From Aphelocoma coerulescens (taxonomy: Eukaryota > Chordata > Aves > Passeriformes > Corvidae): a DNA stretch of 64,000 nucleotides. The DNA lies in the NCBI RefSeq assembly GCF_041296385.1, contig NW_027183949.1:1400501-1464500 (forward strand), in the 5' to 3' direction. A model generated the notes under the pieces. That model was not told the origin of the DNA. It saw nothing but the letters and a program-made list of their open reading frames with translations, and did not search any database. This document shows positions 58,055 to 64,000 of this stretch, in pieces. Each line of letters starts with the position of its first letter. Within the stretch, counting starts at the first letter, position 1. Made by a program: the position numbers and the translations under genes.

Positions 58055-61000
58055 TGTTTTGCCAGTGGGCAGGGTCAGCCCCAAAGACACAGACACCAAG
58101 TTCAGGAATAGTGTAAGTTATTAGAATGCAAAACTGCAAAGAATCACAAAAGGAGAAGCCCAGCAAAGCACCCAATCATCACTACCAAAGATTGCGTACA
58201 GTAATCAAGAAAGAGACAGCACCAGTTACCCTCAGGCCTTGCCATCATCCACATCCTCACATCAGCTGGGGGAAGCTGTCACAGCCAAGGACTGGAGAGC
58301 CATTCCCGCACCCTGGGAGTTCCTGCAGGTGCATCCACCTTTGCGGGCAACGAGGCTTCAACCTCGCTGTGAGAGGGCCCAGCTTTGACAGCGTTGAACA
58401 AACAAGCCGACATCACTGCTAGTGTGGGAACATCTGGTTTCATTCTCCTGTTTGATTTCTCCCAAAGCCTGGCCAGGGCTCAAGGAGGAACCGAGGGAGT
58501 TTGATCCTAAAGCCCCAAACAAGGCCAGATGGGGCCTCGTCCAGTTTCTAAATACAGAAAGGTCAATCCGTGTTTCACCAATGAACATAGAGCATATTGC
58601 TACTAATGCTTTGTTAATGAGCAGATACAAATAGAACATTTGGTTGGAAGGTTCATCTAGATGTCAACTTTGGCTCAGAGCCTGTTGTTCAGGCCTCAGT
58701 CAGGGCCTGTTGTTCAGGCCTCACTCCTTCAATCAGTCCTTTGACCTAGAGACGAACTGCAACCTTCATAACAATTCTTTTCATCCTACAATCTTAGATT
58801 TAAGTATTAGAAATTCTTTGTTGACAAGCCAAAATATCATATGGGAAGTGCTTTAAGGGTATCTTTTCACAATCTTCATAGGAACGCTTAACCCAGCCAT
58901 GATTAAAGAGCTGTCCGTGAGTTTGATTCCATTTCCCTTTATACTGGCTGCAATTGAACAGTTTACAGTGTGGGTGCATACAACCTATTCCAGGAGACAA
59001 CATCCATCCACAGACACTTTTCCCTACACATATTCCTCTTTATCCGATTTAGGCAAGAAATGCCTTTTCTATGAAAAGGCAGCGGTCGGGGATCGCCACC
59101 CTCGGTCTAGAGCTCTGTTTTTATCGTGAACTGTGCTCAAGTTTCTAACCCACCATTTGGGTTGGGCCAGATGGGCCAGCCAAGGCCAGTCATCGAATCC
59201 TTCTGGACTTGCACGCACCCAGCAATTACTGAGGTTAAATGAGTTCCCTATCTCTGCTCCTGCTGTTAGAAATCTATTTTCCCAACCAGTGCTCCGATTA
59301 CAAGGACAACATTAAATCAACAAGATCAACAATAGTTTCACTGCTAAGTGGTCCCTTTCTGTCTGCAGAAGTCACTCACTCAGTGGCACATCAGTCTTCA
59401 CATCGAGCGCCGTGGATCAGAGCACTTTCCAAAGGGACCATTGGGGCAAACAGGGAGATTTGGTCTGGCAGGCTCTGCAAAACAATATCCTGTAACATCT
59501 CTTTGTTCTCTCACAGAACACTTGGCTGCAGGGACATGTGCCCATCTTTCTCACCCAGGTTTCAGGATTCAAACAGTGTTGTCTTTGCCTACAGCTCTTA
59601 CTTCAGCTGGCTCGGGCGGGCCATTTGGCCTCTGGACCCACACTCTGGCTCCATGATTAGGACTGGTGGATCCAAACCCTTTATCTCCATGAACAGTAGT
59701 GATGTGAAGTGGATGTCCTTTTTTCACGGTTGTTTTAAAAACTGGCAATATCAATAACTGTGCTACCCTGCCGTGGGGTTGAATAATCCAGTGTTGTTCA
59801 CTATTGTTTAACAGAACTACTTTAATTTCTCCTTGATAATCTGCACCAACCACTCCTCCCACCATATGAACACTTGTCAAGGCCAAGCTTGAGTGGGCAG
59901 TTATCAAACCAAAGTGTCCCGGAGGAACCTGAATTCCTCTGCCGGTACTGATAACTCTCATTTGCTTCTGATTTTTCCTAATTAATTCTAATGCGTAAAG
60001 GTCCAGCCCTGCAGCCTCTGCGATGGCCCTGTCAGGGACCATCACCCCCGGAACAATTTCCCAGGAAGTCAAAGTGTCACTGTCCGTGGTTCTATTTGCA
60101 AATTGGGTGCAGCCATGCGCATCCAGGGGGTTTCCATTTCCCCAGTGGGCCCATTGTTAAGGATATGGAGCACATCTGGGAGGTGGGTTTTTCATTGCGA
60201 CACATTCCCATCTCCTATATTTTTCAACTGCTCTTTTAACAACCCCTTCATCTGTTCAATCAGTTCTGCAGCTTGTGGATAGTCTGGGATATGAAAAACC
60301 CAGCAGTCTTACTAACTTTATTTTTCGCAGTAACAGACAAAGCATTCCACGTCCTAGCGTCAGCAAACCCTATAAAAACAGCCACTTTCATCCCTTCCTC
60401 CTTCATCTGTTGTATACAATCTCCCACAGTTTCCCAGCGATGCTGGGGTCCTGGCCAGTCCTTTTCTGTAGCGTATTTAGTCTTATATCCCTGAGCAGCC
60501 AAAGCTAACAAATGGGTATTTGGAGCATTATTTCACAATGTCATTATATACATGTGAAAACATAAACATCGATTTTTATTATATTTTATTATGAACATGT
60601 AGATCATTATTTTTTGTTATTATTCTCATTGTTGTTATTATTATTATTTCCTTTGCTCAAACAAATCCAAGCTCAAGATTAAAAACTTCTTCTGTTGCTC
60701 CGTGTGGGAGCGTTTCAACAACAATCGTTCCTTCTGTTGGTGCTGTTTCCGAGATGCTGTTAACAAAATTCACCCTCATCTTCCCAAACCCACAAGTTCT
60801 TTTCCTTTTTCCATATGCAATTTTGGGATGCATTTTAATACATCCAGTGCTTCAGCTTCTTTCAATTGACGTCCTCATTGCTCGCACGGAGCTCCGACCT
60901 CAGCCCACGCCACAGCCAGCAAACCCTAGGGAAGGTCTTCCCATGCGGGAATTTTGGATGGGACCGATTCCTTACACTTACATTTAAAAAGCAGCATTTT

Positions 61001-61666
61001 GTTGAGATCCGGCCAGACTATACCAAATTTGTTTTACCAGTGGGCAGGGTCAGGACCAAAGACATAGACACCAACTCAAGGAATCAGCGTCATTTATTGT
61101 AGTTCAAAGCAGCAAAGAATCACAAAAGGAGAAGCTCAGCAATGCACCCAATCATCCCTACCAAAGATTGCCCGTAGTGATTAAGAAAGAGACAGCAGCA
61201 GTTACCCTCAGACTTTACCATCACCCAGAGCCACCCATCAGCTGGGGGAAGCTGTCACAGCCAAGGACTAGAGAGCCATTCCCGGACACTGGGAGTTCCT
61301 GCAGGTGCCTCCACTCACAGGTGAGGCTTCCAACCTCGCTGTGAGAGGGCCCACCTTTGATAGTGTTGAACTAACAAACCGACAGCACTTCTAGCGTGGG
61401 AACATCTGGTTTCATTCTCCCGTTTGTTTCTCCCAAAGCCTGGCCAGGGCTCAAGGAGGAAGCAAGTGAGTTGACTTGGACCATACAGCCCCAAACAAGG
61501 CCAGATGTCAGATTTCATGGCCCTGTCCAGCTTCCAAATACAGAAAGGTCAATCCATGTTTCACTAATGGGTGGATACATCTATCAGAGCGCTCATGACC
61601 GTGCGCATTTCATGAATGAGCAAGTTCAAAGATAACCTTTGCTTGGAAGCTTCTGATGGTGCCCCA
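58055..61666 (-). mobile_element. Endogenous retrovirus, internally deleted, unit 3 (diverged copy)
   Basis: LTRs at 58055-58666 and 61030-61666. The identity break at 58439 falls inside the left LTR, so most of this element belongs to the diverged part of unit 3. Differences include a 3-bp insertion in the ATT-rich stretch near 60630 and two changes in the primer-binding-site-like region near 61006-61013. The unassigned frame (60260-60511) stays open. Confidence 0.75.
59569..60072 (-). pseudogene. Retroviral dUTPase domain, unit 3 (two residue changes)
   Basis: The frame is still open over 167 codons. Two residues near the C-terminal end differ from units 1 and 2 (Asp139 to Asn and Asn162 to Gly); the five motifs are unchanged. 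Confidence 0.8.
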
Positions 61667-62982
61667 AGCCCCACGACTGGAGGGACCCCTTGGCTGCGGG
61701 GCTGGGAGGGAGGGAGCTGCCCCTTGTTCTCACTCTGCCTCACGCAAAGCTGGGCCGCTCACAAGTGGGGCAGCACAGCAAACAGGCAGCCTGCCAGTCT
61801 CTTCCATCCTCGTCTCTTGAGATTTTTCACCTTTCAGCTTAGGGTCTACAAAGGCAACTGCTTTTGGTCCCGCTGTGTATCCCCACGTACAGCAATGCTG
61901 CTGAATCCGTCTGTAGCACAGCAGCAGGGGAAAGGCCTCAGCCCTTCAGGGTCAGGAGCTGCCGGGCTCTGCCTGAGCAGCTCAGCCAGCAGGAAGGGAG
62001 CTGCTCCACACGGCAACGAGGAGCAAAGCACTGCAGCACCTCCTGCTTGGGCAGAGCCCAAATTCGGTGCGGGAATAAGAGAGTTCTTCTCGTGCCCTGG
62101 TGCATCAGCACTGCAGGTGCTGTGCCCGCAAGCACATGGTTCGAGATCTGCAAAAGAATTCTGCAACTCTTGACTGGGTCAGGATGTCACCAGTGCTAAA
62201 CTCCACTTTAGTCCAAAGCAACCCCTTTACACCTCTGCTGGTGTCTGCTAGATTTTTTCTTCAGGGTATCCAGACAAAAGTAAACAGAGGAGGAGCCTAC
62301 ATTTTCATTGTTGAGCAGAAATGTATCTCATTTTGCTGTACAATCCTTTTTTAAGACGTGTTATCTCTTAAAAAAAAAAAAAAAAGAAAAAAGAGAAAAC
62401 AGAAAAAATATGAAAGAGAAAAAACCAAATGTGTAGTGAAAAATCTTCTGTAACTTTGGATTAAGAGGTAACTGATCTTTTTAAAAAGAGAACAAAGTTA
62501 TTTACTTTGCAAATGTGCTGATGGCATGGATCCATCTCACTGACCTCAGCATCCTTTTTTAAGTATTTTGGGTTTTGTTGTCAATATTAAGTTATTTTAA
62601 ATTGTGGTTGAAGCAATAGGAAATTGAAATATGGATTGTGCATGACCGTGTCTTGAGTGTAAAAATATTGCGGTTTGAAACTTGGACCTAAAGTATTGCA
62701 AATAAAAGTTATAAATACCAATGGATTGTGTGACAGCAGCTTTTCCTCTAGGATGTGCAGCATCAGAAAGACTTCATCAGTGTGGCTGTGGGTGCTTTTA
62801 GCTTTGTCCTGTGCCACTCTATGATGACATGAAACAGGACTTCACCTGCCACCAGCCCAGGCCACCCTTTGCCACCCCAGCTCCTTGGAGCTTGGACAAG
62901 CAGACACAAAGTCTTTCTGCTGCTTCCCCCTTTTGCACAAATGCACAGAGAGCTGGGATTTTTCCAGGTCTCGTGTCTCCAC

Positions 62983-63528
62983 GATGAATACGGTGAGTTA
63001 CACAGATGCTTGTCAGCTCCACTTCCTGCCTAGAAATCTTGAAACTGCTTCTAAATGCTGCTCACTTCAGCTCTTGGACACCTACTCCCACAGGGCCGGG
63101 AAAAAAATGCCCCTGACGCCAGCTTACAAGGTGAGTTACGCCAAAGAGGGCTATGTGGGAAATCTCTATCCCTGCCTATCCTTTTAAGAGATCTGTGCCT
63201 TGTATCTAAAGGAAGGAATGTGCAAGCAACGTGACTGACACTTTCGCTCTCCGTGTTCGTTCCGCAGCCACGGGTACAAAGACATTATGGGAACCCTTGT
63301 GCAGACAGAGCCTTCCGTCCCTGCAGAAGGGAGCGCGGCGGGTGGGGGCGGTTGGCGGGCAGCGAGCCCCGGACAGCGGGCGAGGTCCGGCTCCACACCT
63401 GCCAGGCCCTGCTAAGGCTCCATGCCGGCTCCTCTGCAACAGCAAAGACCTTCAGCCGTGTCACTGCCCAGAGGGGCAGTGCTGGCCCGGCCGCACAGCT
63501 CCTTTTCCCCACAAGTTGCAGGAGGTGA
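62983..63528 (+). other. Candidate spliced exons of unknown gene, unit 3
   Basis: Splice-site-like junctions are kept in this diverged copy. The last segment has a Val for Ile and an Ala to Asp change relative to unit 1, so there is no strong sign of constraint. Confidence 0.2.
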
Positions 63529-63842
63529 GAACGCAACACTTGCAAACACCGACTGCGAGCCACAGCGCCGGCTGCACACCATGAACCTCAGCTCTGGGAC
63601 CACTGTCTGCCCCAAGCTCCGGGGGATGCAGTGGGAGCCGGGCTGGGCTCTGCCCTGGGGCCATCCTCCAGTGACAGCTGCAAACAGGGAGCATTTAGTT
63701 GCCACCAAGAGCCCAGCCACGCGTGGAGGGGAGCCGGTGCAGGTGCGGCCTGCGCTGTTGCCTGCTGTGCTCTGGGGCTGCTGCTCCCCGCAGAGGGAAC
63801 TGCACTGGCGTGCCAGAGGAGACAAAGAAGCTTCAGCTTAAG

Positions 63843-64000
63843 CCAAACTGAGCTGGGTGGCTGGGCTGGCAGGAGTGGGGAGGGTCAAGGGCATTCACAG
63901 AGCTCATCCTGCTGGAAGGACGAGGAAAAGGGGCAGTGGGAAGCTAACAGTGAGGAGAGCTGAGGCCTGGAGGGCAGCTCTTGAATGACACTCAGGTCTC
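63843..64000. other. Right end of window, no gene
   Basis: Corresponds to 17837-17994 of unit 1, upstream (in plus coordinates) of the PIM pseudogene. The third kinase gene, if present, lies about 1.9-4.4 kb beyond the window end. Confidence 0.5.

Larger units (their letters stand above)
46003..64000. repeat. Tandem amplicon unit 3 (partial, diverged at its right end)
   Basis: Third copy, cut by the window end before the PIM pseudogene and kinase. Bases 46003-58438 match units 1 and 2 without visible change. From 58439 on there are about 35 substitutions, a 3-bp insertion near 60630 and a changed A-run near 62370, which shift the offset from 46,002 to 46,005 and then 46,006. Unidentified stretches of unit 1 recur here at those offsets. 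Confidence 0.95.

Noticed and set aside
46003..64000. A third intact kinase gene in the window
   Set aside because: By offset it would start beyond base 64000, so it is not present here and its state is unknown.

Overview
The window is vertebrate nuclear DNA, most likely from a songbird (passerine). The evidence is a PIM-family serine/threonine kinase gene of the kind known to be expanded in songbirds, an olfactory receptor of the bird-expanded family 14 type (pseudogene), and an old dUTPase-carrying endogenous retrovirus, set among CpG-rich exons, minisatellites and microsatellites. Gene density is low and genes have introns. There are no bacterial operons, no CRISPR and no RNA gene that I could recognise.

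The main feature is a head-to-tail tandem array with a period of exactly 23,001 bp. Unit 1 is 1-23001, unit 2 is 23002-46002, and unit 3 is cut by the window end (46003-64000). Unit phase is arbitrary because the window starts and ends inside the array. Units 1 and 2 look identical throughout, and unit 3 is identical to them up to 58438. From 58439 to the end it carries about 35 substitutions plus two small indels, roughly 0.6 % by eye.

Layout of one unit (unit 1 coordinates; add 23,001 for unit 2 and 46,002 for unit 3 up to about 60630, then 46,005 to about 62370 and 46,006 after that): CpG-rich tail of the previous unit's kinase promoter (1-150); a (GCA)9 tract; a decayed PA-domain E3-ligase-like remnant (1943-2356); a stack of tandem repeats (2857-6105) made of 10-bp, 37-bp and 190-bp families; unidentified sequence with one candidate minus-strand TATA box (8671); an OR14-like olfactory receptor pseudogene broken by a frameshift and a 220-bp CT tract (9054-10216); a short inverted patch of the 37-bp repeat; a minus-strand, internally deleted retrovirus with two diverged LTRs and an open dUTPase frame (12053-15661); unidentified sequence with weak exon candidates; a minus-strand PIM pseudogene (18478-19630); and an apparently intact five-exon PIM-like kinase gene on the minus strand (CDS 19905-22415) with a CpG-island promoter.

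Only two complete kinase genes lie in the window (units 1 and 2). The predicted protein has 420 residues: a PIM catalytic domain with its key residues present, preceded by an unusual N-terminal extension with a hydrophobic segment and a Pro-Arg repeat coded by a (GGGGCC)9 hexanucleotide tract. The other genes in the unit are broken, so the kinase is the most plausible functional cargo of the amplification. The perfect identity, which includes microsatellite lengths, means the array is either extremely young or homogenised, or is partly an assembly artefact.
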